A DNA stretch of 64,000 nt from assembly GCA_022225965.2 (NCBI GenBank), contig JAKJXP020000003.1:806001-870000 (forward strand), given 5' to 3'. Of this stretch, positions 49,278 to 62,066 are shown piece after piece; position 1 is the stretch's first letter, and every line of letters starts with the position of its first letter. A program made the translations under genes and the position numbers. Source of the DNA: Diatrype stigma. Lineage: Eukaryota > Ascomycota > Sordariomycetes > Xylariales > Diatrypaceae. The notes below the pieces were generated by a model. That model made no database searches. It saw nothing but the letters and a program-made list of their open reading frames with translations, and was not told the origin of the DNA.

Positions 49278-51477
49278 TTACAACGGGTAATCGAAAATAG
49301 TACATACCAGTAGAGGCAGTGACGCCACGAAGCTGAGCGCGGCAGCGGCGAGGTAGAAGGCCCATACGCCTCTCAGGGCCTCGGCTATCTGCGGGATGAC
49401 GACCTGCTTCTGGGCGTCGGTGAGGCGGCGGAAGGCCTCGCTGCTCGTTCCCGCGATCAGGTCCCCAATCTCCGCCTCGGAGAGATCCGGAAGAGCGGCA
49501 CCGACGTGGTCTACGGAGATGTTGTGGAACATGGAGCCGCAGATTGCCAAGAAGAGGACCATGCCGAGGTCTTGGGCTGTTTTTGTTGCAAACGAACGAG
49601 AATTGGGCGCCCACATGTTAGAAAAGTGTGTGAACAACGCCTTGGGTCCAAGCGCCCAAGCAAAACTCGAGGGGGGGGGGGAGAGGGGGCCGGACGGGGA
49701 ATTCTTTGCTTACCGATTGTCATGGCGCCGACGGCGTTGGCGATATCGTGCGCTGGGACGAGGGATTGGACGATCGCGAAACCAGCTACGATATAGCAGC
49801 CGGCCCCAGCTCCGACGAGAATGTTATAGCCGTAGATATTAGCACTGGGGGTGCTCTCGTCAACAGTATCTAAAACGTGCTAGGTTAGCAGCTAGAGAGA
49901 TGGAAGGCTTTCCAGCGGCCGGGCTTACACATCAGAGCGGACCCCACTAGACAAATTGCACTGCCTCCGATATACCACGGTGAAAAGTAGGGGTACCTTG
50001 GTAATAATGCACCATTGATCATAGAAAACACGACCATGGAGATGATCAGTGGCAGAAGTCGAACACCAGCGTCCAAGGGGCCATCTCCCTATAGATGATC
50101 AGTATGAGCGATCGACTCCCAGAGATAAGACCAGTCTCCCTTACCCTCACGAATTGAAAGTAAAGAGGTATATAGTACGTGATGGCCTATCAGGAATATG
50201 TCAGCACCTGCAATGCCATGGTAATAGGGGCGAGGCCTACGAGGATGATTCCAGAAGAAAGGAAGACCTGAAGCTGCATATTTACCACGATAGGTTGCTT
50301 CAGGAAATGCGCAGGGTACAGCCGATTCTCCTTGGAGACCAGGGGGTGGAACTTAAGCCCGGCAATGCAGACAAGGAGTAAAACCCCGGTGATCACCCAT
50401 AGAGCGATGTTGGCACCAGAGTTCCAGGCGAAGACCACGCCCCCGAAGGAGATGGCGACGGTGAGGCAGGCGGACCCGGCTAGGAAGATGAAGGTGTTGA
50501 TCCAGTCGATCATGCCGGCCTTCTCCTTGAGGCTGCTTCCGGGCTGTGGGTCGACCCTGGGAAAGAGCAGGATATAAGCCGGGGCGAAGACGGCACCGCA
50601 GACGAGATTGATGTAGAAGCCCTGAAACAAGAAAAAATGCGTCAGAAGAAGAGAGATCGCTGTCTCCTCTCAGTCAGGGGGATCCACTTACCCATCGCCA
50701 CGTAGCGTTACTGATCGCGAAAGCGCCACCGACCTGTGTATTGTCAGCTCCGTTGTGTACGGACATAAACTCACTGAGCGTCAAAGCCTGATGCTTCGAC
50801 TTACCACCGGGCCCAACACGCTTCCGATACCCCAGACGACAGTGCTGCCTGCGAGGTATGCCGGCTTCTCCTTGTCGTTGGTCAGGACCGAGACGTACGT
50901 CAGGGTGCCCGAGTACATGCCGGAGCCGCCGACGCCGGCGACAACGCGCCCGACGATGAGAGACTGGATGGTGGGGGCGGCGCCGCAGATGGCGCTGCCG
51001 ACCTCGAACAGGAGGATGTTGAAGAGGTAGATGAACTTGATGTCGTAGACGCCGTAGACCTTGCCCCAGGGCAGGACGGCCATGGTGCCGAGGGCAAAGC
51101 CTGTCCCGATCCAGGGGAGCAGCTCCACGCGGCCGAAGTCGTCGATGATGGACGGCTGGATGTTGGCCACGATCGTGTTGTCTAGCGAGAAGAGGAAGGT
51201 GGTGGAGAGCATGGCCGTGTAGGCGATAGCCCACTAGTCAACAAAACAACAACAAGTCAGCGAGCGAGTCCGCGAGCGACCATGCGACGACGGAGAAAAC
51301 TGGCAGCCGGCCTTCGTTCGTTCTTACCTTCCATCCATGAAGGTCTCGAGGTGACGGCTTGGCAATGCCGGGATTCATCACTTCGCGGGAAGCATCCTCG
51401 GAGCTATCGACACGCCTACTCGTTTGCTTCTCGGTGTCGGGTCCATCGGGCTGGTTGGAAAGATCTCCGGGCTCCAT
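49278..51477 (-). CDS. MFS efflux pump, DHA2 family (14 transmembrane helices)
   Basis: Drug:proton antiporter of the DHA2 type, related to pumps found in fungal metabolite clusters, probably exporting the cluster product. Eight exons: 51328-51477, 50805-51233, 50692-50733, 50241-50621, 50145-50186, 49929-50088, 49714-49869 and 49278-49576, giving 552 aa. Two exons are only 42 nt. Marks are FLFSLDNTIVANIQPSIIDD (helix 1), GSAICGAAPTIQSLIVGRVV (motif A/B region), SGMYSGTLTYVSV and GPVVGGAF (motif C, assembled across two splices), and AITYYIPLYFQFVRGDGPLD in the second half. The N-terminus is a hydrophilic tail of about 50 residues. A further donor (GTATGT near 49315) leaves an alternative short C-terminus possible. 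Next to the FMO gene on the same strand. Confidence 0.9.
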
Positions 51478-52094
51478 CGAGATCTATAGACGTGCTCCTG
51501 GACGAGGAGGGGAGAAGGGGGTGATCTCGTCTACTGTTGTGGATAAACCCCTTAAGTGTCACTAGTTGGTATTATGCAGAGAGGGAATCCGAGATGCTAA
51601 CTAAGGTAGTGCTAGATTAGAACAGGGGTTTCACAATGGAGAGAGGAAAGTCATGCGAGTCGAAGCTGGGGTATTTTAAGACTTCTAGTTAAAATACCCG
51701 GGACTGCAAGAAAGACAAAACCTGTCCTGACTAATGCAAATAGCCAACGGGAAGGAAGCTCATCTACCAAGTACCTAGGTATAAAGGGGTATCTAGGGAG
51801 GAGGCCGCAGTTAAGCGCGATAGACGCGGCCGTTCCGACCGAGGGGATGCTCTGATTGGCTGCCACAGAAATGTATGCCGCATGTACCGGCCATCCCTAA
51901 GTTCTCCACTAATACACGCGGCCGTCCCGTCCGAACCAATCACGACCGACAGAGATCAGCAATATGTCCGAAAGAGGATAATCCCGAGCGTCTAAATCTA
52001 CATGGGTACCTAGACACCTACCTAAGACAATGCCAGGTACTATGTAAATAGGTAAGCTATAGACATTCCACATTGTATACATGCCAGAAACGCT
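51478..52094. promoter_or_regulatory. Promoter region of the MFS pump gene and 3' flank of the FMO gene
   Basis: About 620 nt with no gene. Contains TACCTAGGTA at about 51772 and further TAGGTA-type words near 52006-52050. No recognised regulator site is certain. Confidence 0.45.
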
Positions 52095-54202
52095 TTATGC
52101 CTTGCCGTTTCCATTCTGCACGTGACCATTAACAGGTACGCGTTTCCGCAGCTCGCCGTTGGTTAGTGCCCCGTTCTGTTTATCCGTTCCGCTGCTCGTT
52201 CGCCCGTTTTCGACGGCCTGGGCACCCCCGCCCGTTCCCTTCCCTAACTGCTGTCGGCGCAGTGCCAAGTACTCGTCCAGCAAACCCTTATAGTCACTAG
52301 GCTTATACCGTACGAACAGTTCTTCGAACATATTCTTCTTGCGATTGGGGTTCAGGCCCAGGTCCTTCATGAGTGTATCGATGTACTTAGGAGTGCGAGG
52401 TTGGGATCTTAGCTTGCCATGTCAAGATGGGAGAATAGGACGAACTACGTAGATGAACCGGTTGTGGTGCAGGAGATCACTTACTGGCAGGTAGTCGTAA
52501 ATAAAATACGAGTGTCTCTTCCCCTGTTCTAGATATCGTTTTCGTGTCCAGGCATTGAAAGTTGCCGCTTCCATTTCCATCTCCTCCTGGGATGGGAGGT
52601 CGCGCCATCCGAGCATCCAGGTGACTCCCCAGAGAGCCTGCAGCTCGGCAGCGAGAGGCGTGAAAGCAGAATGGATGTGTCCCGGGAAGAGAATCGATCT
52701 GTCGCCTTGTGCTGCTAGATGAGGCACCACCAGACGGCGATAATGCCGATTAGGTCCCTGCGGGAGTCGTTCGCCGGCACCCGGGTCGAAAGACGGCACC
52801 GGGCTCATCTTCAGGTACGGGAGGAGCTCATCGACCCTTTTTCCCGCCTTCTCCTCGAGCATGTTCCATTTCGAGAATTCATTCCTGTCGTAGTGCAGAC
52901 CAAGCTCACCCTGCTGCTCCGGCGTGAATGTCGTGTAGCCCTTGTCAAACCCGGTGCAGTGTATCACAATGTCCGTTGTGTAGCAGTGGCCGTCACGGAG
53001 GTTCACGACGTCTCCGTGCGAGAGCGACTCGACCTCCGTCGAGTGCACCGTGACATCCCCTGCGTGAAAGACCTTCCAAAAGTTGGGTACCGTTGCAATG
53101 CCAACACCGCCGCTACCCCAGAATACCCTGCACCCCGATTGGTTAGGATTTAAGACGCGTGTATGCGGATCTGACAAATCTGCGGAATGCATTACTTACC
53201 CGTCGCTGTATGGCCTGGGTCTCAGCTTCTCTGCATCTGGACTCTTGGAGTACTCGGCATGGTACGACGAGATGAAGTTGGCAAATGTCCAGTACGCATC
53301 CATGAGGGCTTGGCCTGCCCATGTCCGTTGAAGGAAGGTGTTCCAACGGCCCGAAGTGTTCATGACACAAGGGCTGAAGCTGGATGCCAAACGGGTGGAT
53401 ATATGATCGGCGATGTTCCACAGCCCGATGAACGTTGGGGCATAGAGGCTAAAAGGCCCCGAGGCCCCGTCGCGCATGACCCAGTCAACCCTCTTGCCCG
53501 ACTTCAACAGATGGAAAACGGTGTCGTACGAAGACTTTGAACGGCCGACGACTGTCGCGCGGTTGACATTATCGGCGATATAGTCGAGCTGCGACCCCAT
53601 CTCGAGAGAGTGTATGACTGGCTTTTCGAAGCCGACTCTGCTTTTCGCCCACTTGGGAATTATAGGGCTCGAGTTAGCACCCGTGGCATATATGAGCTTG
53701 TCACAAGCTAGTGAGTGTCCTTGTTTCGTCCTTAGGAGCCATCGGCCTCCGTCACCCTCTCTTCTAACCTCTTCCACCCTCGTCTTCAGGCGTATATGAT
53801 CGACCAGGTTATGGTCGACCGCAAAGTCGTGCAGGTACTTGTGAATTGTCGTTCCGGATACAAACCCATCGGGCGAGATGCCCTCTTTGGGCATTGGGTA
53901 GAAGGAATACTCGAACAGTGGGTGGCTGATCTGGGCATAGAGACTGGGGTAGATCCTCTCTTGAGACCATACACCACCAATGGTCGCTGAGTCGTCGACA
54001 ATGAGGAGGTTCGTCTCAGGTGCCAATTCAAGGTATGTACGAGCCGCTACCAGCCCGTACCAGCCTGTTTTTAGGTCTTGGTCAGCTGTGATGCTCTATC
54101 TCGGAAAAGTCATTGTCGACACCGCATAAGCTGGGTAGATAGATTGTTCTTACCAGCACCGACAACAATCACGTCAAAGTTCTCAAGATCCATATTGTCC
54201 AT
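52095..54202 (-). CDS. Flavin-containing monooxygenase (FMO)-like enzyme
   Basis: NADPH- and FAD-dependent class B monooxygenase, likely to oxidise a carbon or heteroatom of the polyketide. Four exons: 54154-54202, 53200-54064, 52485-53127 and 52095-52385, giving 615 aa. The FAD site VVGAGWYGLVAARTY (GxGxxG, residues 15-20) spans intron 1. GVWSQERIYPSLYAQISHPL is the typical second FAD segment. FEKPVIHS stands where FxGxxxH(S/R) is expected, so the usual Gly is Lys. RATVVGRSKSSYDTVFHLL is the NADPH Rossmann motif and HCTGFDKGY the late FMO motif. The C-terminus has a low-complexity tail (from about residue 560) rich in Gly, Asn and Lys. Divergent from the PKS gene with a 454-nt shared promoter, which supports co-regulation. 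Confidence 0.9.
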
Positions 54203-54656
54203 GATAGGATACCTTGGTCAGATGAATTCCCTCGAGAAAATTCTTGCGCCTCGAATATATTGCACGCGATTATCTGCAGTGGCGCGACCTAGATTAGAAG
54301 ATGATGCGATACTTCATACAATCTGTTGGTATATCCTAGTCGCTGCGACTGCCCGATGGCGGCCGATACCGAAGCGAGCATCGCCATAGGGCCGTGGCCG
54401 TCGGAGCCGTTCAGCCGACCCTTGAAAGACGGGACCGTTTGGATTTTGAGAGTAAGCCGGACTTCGCATCCCTCCCCCGCGCCTGCATAAGCGGGCAAGG
54501 GCGCAGCGATTCAGAGTATGAGCGTCTGTTTCAGTAGAGCTTTGAGGGGATGGTCAAGTACATAAATCTTAACCACGCGATGAACTTCACGAAACGAATA
54601 CGACCAATCGGTTTGCCATCAAGATCGCTTCATCATTTAGGAAAGATTATCGCACG
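54203..54656. promoter_or_regulatory. Bidirectional promoter between FMO and PKS genes
   Basis: 454 nt between divergent start codons. Visible candidate sites are a GATA-type TTATCT (54270-54275), an inverted CGG/CCG pair CGGAGCCG (54402-54409) and CGGCCG (54360-54365) of the kind bound by Zn2Cys6 factors, and a CCAAT box (54604-54608) close to the PKS start. Assignments are by motif only; no regulator gene is present in the window. Confidence 0.5.
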
Positions 54657-57600
54657 ATGCCGCATTTCAAAGAAAGTTCCTCGTCGGAGAGCTCCGACGG
54701 CAAGTCTGACTTGAGGACTCGCCTGGAGAAGCAAAGTATCGTGGGCGATAGTGAGTATGCAGGGGCTGCATTCGAAAACTCCTTTGAGCTGCCGCTGAGC
54801 GAGCAGCTGGAACCGATTGCTGTCATCGGCATGGGTAGGATCCAAGTTTCTATTGCCCCTGCTCCAGAAAACGTTTTGAACTGTTCGAACTGACCTGGGA
54901 ATATTAGGCTGTCGTCTACCGGGCGATGTCAAGTCTCCGTCCGAATTTTGGAAGTTGATGATGAACAAGAAGTCCGGCCAGACCCCGAAAGTGCCGTCTT
55001 CGCGGTTCAACATAGACGCCCATTACCACGAGAACAATGAGAGGCCAGGTAGCTTCAAGGTTCTCGGAGGATACTTCTTGAATGAGACCCTTCAGGAGTT
55101 CGACCCAAGTTTCTTTGGCATTACGCCGATCGAGGCTATGTGGATGGACCCCCAGCAGAGAAAGCTCCTGGAAGTTGTTTATGAGGCGTTCGAATCAGCC
55201 GGTGTCACCCTGGACCAGCTATCGGGATCCGACACGGCGTGCTTCATGGCCACTTTCACCGCCGACTTTCAACAAATGTCTTTCAAGGAACCGTCATTTC
55301 GTCACAGTCTCGCGGCTACCGGAGTGGACCCCGGTATCATCAGTAACCGAATCAGCCATGTGTTCAACTTGAGGGGTCCGAGTATTGTGGTGAACACGGC
55401 TTGTTCCTCCTCAGTTTACGCAATCCATAACGCTTGCAACGCACTGCGCACGGGTGAATGCGGCGCTGCCGTAGTTGGAGGAAGCAACCTTGTGAGTCGG
55501 CCTACTATACCCTCTCCCCTCTGGCCTCTTTCGGGATCTTTTCAAAGCAGAAAATACTGACTTATACTGTGAAAGGTCCTTACTGTGGATCAACACATGA
55601 ACACAGCCAAGCTCGGCGTCTTATCACCTTCCTCGACCTGCCATACCTTCAACAGCTATGCGAATGGTTATGGGCGTGCCGAGGGGGTTGGCGCCGTGTA
55701 TCTGAAAAGGCTATCCGATGCTATCCGAGACGGCGACGCCATCCGCGGCGTAATTCGATCAAGCGCTACAAACAACAATGGCAAAGCGCCAGCTGTCGGT
55801 ATTACATATCCTGGCTTCGATGGCCAGAGGAATGTGATCAGGCACGCCTACAGTCGCGGTGGACAGCTGGACCCTCGCCTTACCGGATACTTTGAGTGCC
55901 ATGGTACGGGTACTGCCATAGGTGATCCGTTAGAGGTTCATGCTGTCAGCGATACCATGACTTCAGGCCGCACAGCTGGTGATGGCCCCTTGCTTATTGG
56001 TGCAGTCAAGCCAAATATCGGCCATAGCGAGGCCGCCAGCGGGTTGTCTGCTGTTATCAAGGCCATCCTGACAGTAGAGAGAGGAATCATCCCGCCAACA
56101 TATGGGGTCACCGAGCTGAACCCTAAGATTAATTGGGGGGGCTGGAATGTCAAAGTCCCAACTGAGCCAACGCCGTTTCCCAAGCACTTGCCGGTCAAAC
56201 GAGTCAGTGTCAATTCGTTCGGTTACGGCGGCACCAATGCCCATATCATCGTCGAGGGCTCAGACTCGCTCCTTACCTTACCCCAAACGTACAAGCTTTC
56301 GAATCTGGAGGGGAAGAAGAGGAAAATAAGCAAGTCGGCTAGGGGGTCGTTCAACCGAAACAAGCCTTACCTACTTGTGTTCTCTGCGCACGACAGGCCA
56401 ACCCTCGAGCGGAACGTTATTGCTCACGGGGCGGTTGCCGCTGGGTACGAGCTTCTAGACCTTTCTTATACGCTGGCAAATCGTCGCACGCATTTCCCAA
56501 GCCGAGGGATGGTAGTCACCAGCGCGGCCGACTTGCAAACGAGTTTTGACGACGGGCTTCGAGCCTTTTCATTTGCTGAGAAGAAGAAAGTGACTTCCAT
56601 CGGCTTCGTGTTTACAGGTATGAGCCAACCCTCTTGTTATCCCTTCTTCTGAGGTTGCGGATCGTCCGCATTCCCGTAGCCACTGACAAGCTAACCGAAT
56701 TCTCTGAACAGGACAAGGAGCCCAGTGGGCCAGGATGGGAGCGGAACTCATGGCTTACTACCCGACCTTTCTCGAGTCGATCAGGCAGCTTGACGGCGTT
56801 CTTGAGGAGCTTGAAGATGCACCCGATTGGACGCTGGAGGATGTTCTTCTCGAGAACGCAACCACCTCTAGAATCAACAAGGCTGAGTTTGCGCAGCCGC
56901 TATGCACCGCTATTCAAATTGCTTTGGTCAAGCTTCTCCGGCTTTGGGGTATCAAGCCTGCCGTAACCTGCGGACATTCGTCCGGTGAGATCGCTGCGGC
57001 ATTTGCAGCGGGATATTTGACGGCTTCCCAGGCCATCGTCGCAGCCTACTACCGCGGGAAGGCGGTCCAAGGCATCAATACAAATGGCGCGATGTTGGCA
57101 GTAGGAATCGGAGCTGAACAGGTTGTTCCCTACCTCGCAGGTTACAGCAATGAAGAGGTCACAGTGGCTTGTCATAACTCCCCTTCCAGCGTGACGCTCA
57201 GCGGAAATGCTGAAGTGCTGCAGGAAGTTCAACAGAGGATTTCAAATGACGGCAAATTTGCTAGGCTCGTCAAGACGGATGGCAAGGCTTACCATTCGCG
57301 TCATATGCAACCCGCAGCGGCGAAGTACGAGGCCTTTATCAAGAACGCAGAGAAATACCTGCCGGACGATTCTCTCCCGGCGGAGAAGGCTAGGATGGTA
57401 TCGTCGGTTACCAATACAGTGATCCCAGAAGATATGATCCTCGACCATAACTATTGGAGTGCCAACTTACTCAGCCCCGTCCTCTTCAACCAGGCCATCC
57501 AGACCATGACGGCTCAGTTCCCCGAGATTGATGGGCTAGTGGAAATTGGACCACACTCGGCGCTCTCGGGGCCCATCAACCAAATCAAGGCGGAGCTCCA

Positions 57601-60600
57601 AATGGACAAACTTCACTATCTCCCTACTCTGATTCGAGGAGTGGACTGCGCTCGCTCCCTTTTGAAAACGGCCGGAGAACTATTCCTGAGACAGTATCCT
57701 CTCGACCTACAACGGGTGACTTCTCTAGAGGAGGCGACCCCTAGTGGCAAATTCCGGCGTCGTAGCGGGAACCTGATAGTTGATTTGCCCCCCTACCAAT
57801 GGGACAAGAACAAGAAGTACTGGGCCGAGTCTCGGGAAAGCAAGGAGCATCGACAGCAAAAATTCCCGCGCCATGATCTCCTTGGCCAGCTGACGATTGG
57901 CACGTCACTAGCTGAACCGACATGGAGGAATGTGCTTCGCGTAAAGGATTTGCCTTGGCTGAAGGATCATTCATTAGGTGGTGAGGCTGTTTTCCCTGCG
58001 GCCGGCTACTTCTCCATGGCTATGGAGGCCATTACGCAAATTCACAGCATGTCTGGCAACCCGGTCGACATCGAGTGCTACGTTCTTCGGGATGTGTTGA
58101 TCCAGCAAGCTTTGGTCACACCGGACGACGACAACGGTATCGAGGTGCTCTTGAACATGCGTCCATCCGCGCACGGCAAGGGTGAATCTCAGCATCAGTG
58201 GTGGGAGTTCAATGTTTCTTCAGTGTCCCAAGAAGGCTATGTCAAAAACCACATGGTAGGGAACATTGGCATCAACACTCACCGCCAACGGAGCGCGCCA
58301 AAGAGCATTCCGAATTTGCCACAGCGAGCCACGGGCAAGTCCTGGAACCAGGCGCTGAAGGAAGTCGGCTTCAACTATGGTCCCACGTTTCAGGATATGG
58401 ACAACATTACCTTTGACGGCAGGACTTACTGCGCGCATGCGGATACACGGGTCAAGACAACGGTCGAGGGAATGATAGGCGAGTCCCGTCATGTTCTACA
58501 TCCGGCGACAGTAGACTCGTGCCTGCAGCTTATGATCGTGGCTATTTGGGCCGGGCGCACCAAGGCGATGCAGTTTGGGGCCGTGCCTGTGCGAGCAGAG
58601 GAGGTCGTCATTTGGAAGCCGACGGATGACCAGGTGAGCGCAGTGGCCGGGACGGCATTTTCCTGGATCGATCCTCGCGGCCAGCGCTCGTTCAACGCGC
58701 ACACCCAGCTGCAGGCGGCCGACGGCCAGGTCCTGATGGACATCAGCAACATGCGTTGCGCCGCGTACGAGGCCGCCATCCCGCAGCGTTCCGAGCAGCC
58801 GGCGAAGCCTCGGCCGTATGCTGGCCTCGTATCAAAGCTGGATGTCGCGTTTGTGGCCGGCGTCCAGGAAGCGATGGACATTGCTGATTACGTCGAACTT
58901 GAGCATTTCAAGGACCCGGGACTCCGTGTGCTTATGGTCAACCAGACTAACGTCGAGTCCATTCTAGCGAAGGTGCCTGGTTTAGATCTCACTGCGACAC
59001 ATGGTCTCACCGAAATTGTCAGCCTCTTGGAACAGAGGCTAACAGATTTCAAGAACGCGAAGGTGCAGTTGCTCGACCTTAGTAAAGATTTGTCCGAGCA
59101 GTCGGTCAAGCTAAACTCCTTCGACCTCGTTATCACCAGCTATATTTCGCCCGAAGCTCTGAACAGGACGCGAAGTTTGCTCGTTGAAGGAGGCCGGGTC
59201 GTAATCGACGCGTCTGACTTTTTAGACGAGCACACCATGGCGAAAGCAGGATTCTCCAGTATCACGGCGACGCTGCAGTCTTCAAGCACGGGGGAGCGTG
59301 CATTTATTGTTTCAGCCACCAAGCCCCCTGCGGAGAGCTTTCCTTTGACAAGCAAGTTCCAGCTTGTCTATCATAAGACCGTCCTCGCCAATGTTTCTAG
59401 CCTGGCCGACGAGCTCAAGAGCATGGGCCATGAAGTCGAACTATTCCAGATCGGAAGCTCTGGTCCTATCAGCTCCAATGTCATTATTCTCGTGGACTTG
59501 GAGGGCCCGTTCCTCGCCACGGTCACGGAGGGGGAGCTCAAGGACTTGCAAATTATCACTTCCACTGCCACCAATATCACGTGGATCGCTGGCCAAGATC
59601 CTGAGTGTGCAATGGCCAAGGGTCTACTGCGCTGCCTACGCGCCGAACGAGCATCTCTCACGGCTACCTTTGTTGAGCTTGACGCAATAACTATTTCTTC
59701 GGCCCAGGGTTCGAAGACGATGGCAAAACTAGCCACACTACAGGCATCCGATGGAGCGGCTCTTGAATCTGAATATTCCATCTCCAATGGCCAGATCTTT
59801 ATCAGCCGGTTGATCCCCATCGAGAGAATTAATCACGACTACGGCTACGACGAGGCCGAGCCCGAATCTGTGCCGTTCGATCCTAAGAAGCGACTCGTTG
59901 GCAAAGTTGTAGCAGGCAAGGTTGTTTTCGAACACGCTCCAGAGGCCGAGCCTTCTCTCGCTCCAGAAGAGGTTGAGGTCGCAGTCCTCGCAACTGGCTT
60001 GAACAGACACGACGTTTCCGTTATTTCCGGGACCGAGTTCCCGACCGACTTCAGCCACGAGATATCTGGCGTCGTCTGCCGGACCGGGTCGGAGGTTCGG
60101 AACTTGGTACCCGGTGATAATGTTGTGGGCTTCAGTTCTAGCAAATTTGCGACATTCCAGTACACCGATCAGTGTCTTGTCCAGAAGCTTGAACCTGGAG
60201 AGTCGTTCCTCACTATGGCCAGTCTCCCGATGCAGTACGCTGCCGCCCTACATGGTCTCGAGGATCTCGCGAATCTGCAGGCAGGCGAGTCTGTTTTCAT
60301 CCTCCCAGGCTCTGGTCTAGTTGGAGCCGCGGCTGTTCACGTTACTCGGGCACTCCATGGCGTGCCATACGTCGCGGTGCGTCATGCTTCCGAGGCCGAG
60401 GAGACTGCGAGATCCCTTGGCCTTGAGCCCAGCCAGATTGTGGACTGGTCGACTCAGTCTTCGGAGCAGTTGGTGGCCGACATCGTGTTTTCTACCGATG
60501 CAGTTGAGCCGTCCGTCGCGCGGGAGGCTTGGAGACACCTCTCTCCCTTTTCGCGCTTCGTAGGCTGTGCTGACAGGGACACAGTGTCTAGCGCTGTCAT

Positions 60601-62066
60601 TGACTCTGTTCCGATCACTCGAGGCGTAAGTTACTTGTCGTTCAATGTCGTCAACCTGTTCAAGAAGCCGAAGGTACTGGGCCAATTGCTGGCGCGAACA
60701 GTTCAACTCGTCCGGCAGGGGGCTGTTCCAGCGCCTGTCGTCTCGGTCAGGAATATCACCGAGATAAACGATAGTGTTGCCTCTTTGGAGGACAAAATCT
60801 CGGGTCCTAAGATTGTTATTGAGCACATAGGCACGGATTCGGGCACTCTGCAGGTCATCCCGTCGCGCCCTCGCCTGCAGTTGAGACCAGACGCAACGTA
60901 CTTTCTCGTGGGCTGCCTTGGGGGCTTGGGTCGGGCACTCACCTCGTGGATGATGGGGAGAGGGGCGCGCAACTTCGCATTCCTGTCGCGATCAGGAACA
61001 GACTCCAAGCAGGCCGCAATCCTAGTGGACAACCTCAAGGCCGCCGGGGTAAATGTGCAGGTATTCCGTGGCGATGCGAGCGTCAAGGAGGATGTGCAGA
61101 AGGCCATCACGTCGGTCTCGCCGGACCGCCCAGTCCGCGGTGTAGTCAACGCCGCAATGGTCTTAAGGGTAAGTGACTTCGCCGCCCAACGTGAGATAAT
61201 TGGAGTGTTGGCAGCTAACTTAGTTGGTGGTTTAGGACGGCATATTTCATAACATGTCTTACGCCGATTGGGTCACTTCCATTCGCCCTAAAGTCCTAGG
61301 AAGCAAGAACCTGCATGAGGCGACGCAGGGCTTGGACTTGGACTTCTTCGTCATGACGAGCTCTGTGTCCGGGATCCTCGGGACGCCAGGCCAAGCCAAT
61401 TACGCAGCTGGCAACTCGTACATGGATTCTCTAGCACATGTACGACGCTCTCAAGGACTCAAGGCTGCGTCTATCGCCTTGCCTATGGTCCTAGGCGTGG
61501 GAGTAGTGGCTGAGAACGTCAAGATCGAGGATTCCCTGAAGAGAAAGGGCATGTATGGCATCGAGGAGGAAGGTCTCCTGGAGGCTTTTGAGGTGGCGAT
61601 GATAGAGCAAGCAGATTCGAAGCAGGCAATCGACCACCTAGTTGTGGGATTAGACCCGACACTGCTACGCAAAGCCAAGCAGGAGGCTGGCGACGAGGTT
61701 GATGTCTTCTGGGCTGCCGATCCTCGGTTCTCGGTCCTGTGCCATGAGATGGATGCCGGTGCCGAAAGTAGTGCCAACGGTGGATCAGATAGCATCCTGG
61801 CCAGGATGAAGGCCGCAGCATCGCCAGCAGAGGCAATGGCGCTTGTGAGTGAGGAAATCAAGATGAAGCTATCGCGGCTCCTCATGGTGGATCTGGATGA
61901 GTTCACAGAAGAAGGTCGGTCAGTTGCCAGTTACGGGATCGACAGCATGATCGGAGCGGAGTTCCGTAATTGGATATTCAGGGAGCTGGCGCTTGATATC
62001 GCCTTCCAGCAGCTTCTGGGGCCCAATTTGACCATTGGGAAGCTTTCGGAGATGGTGTGTGCGTGA
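54657..62066 (+). CDS. Highly reducing type I polyketide synthase (KS-AT-DH-degenerate MT-ER-KR-ACP)
   Basis: Iterative PKS making a reduced polyketide chain. Five exons: 54657-54834, 54908-55491, 55576-56617, 56712-61168 and 61236-62066, giving 2363 aa. KS (about 55-480) has Cys225 in NTACSSS and His in HGTGT and NIGHSEAASG. AT (about 600-915) has FTGQGAQW and Ser in GHSSGE. DH (about 985-1280) has DHSLGGEAVFP and HPATVDSCLQ. The MT region (about 1300-1440) is short and lacks a Gly-rich SAM motif, keeping only FDLVITSYISPEALNRTRSL with the LVEGGRVVI end. The structural pseudo-KR and ER (about 1660-1975) follow; the ER nucleotide motif reads PGSGLVGAA instead of AGGVG. KR (about 1995-2180) has GCLGGLGR and SSVSGILGTPGQANYAAGN. 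The C-terminal ACP carries Ser near 2323 in GIDSM. No thioesterase, so release is in trans or spontaneous. Confidence 0.95.
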
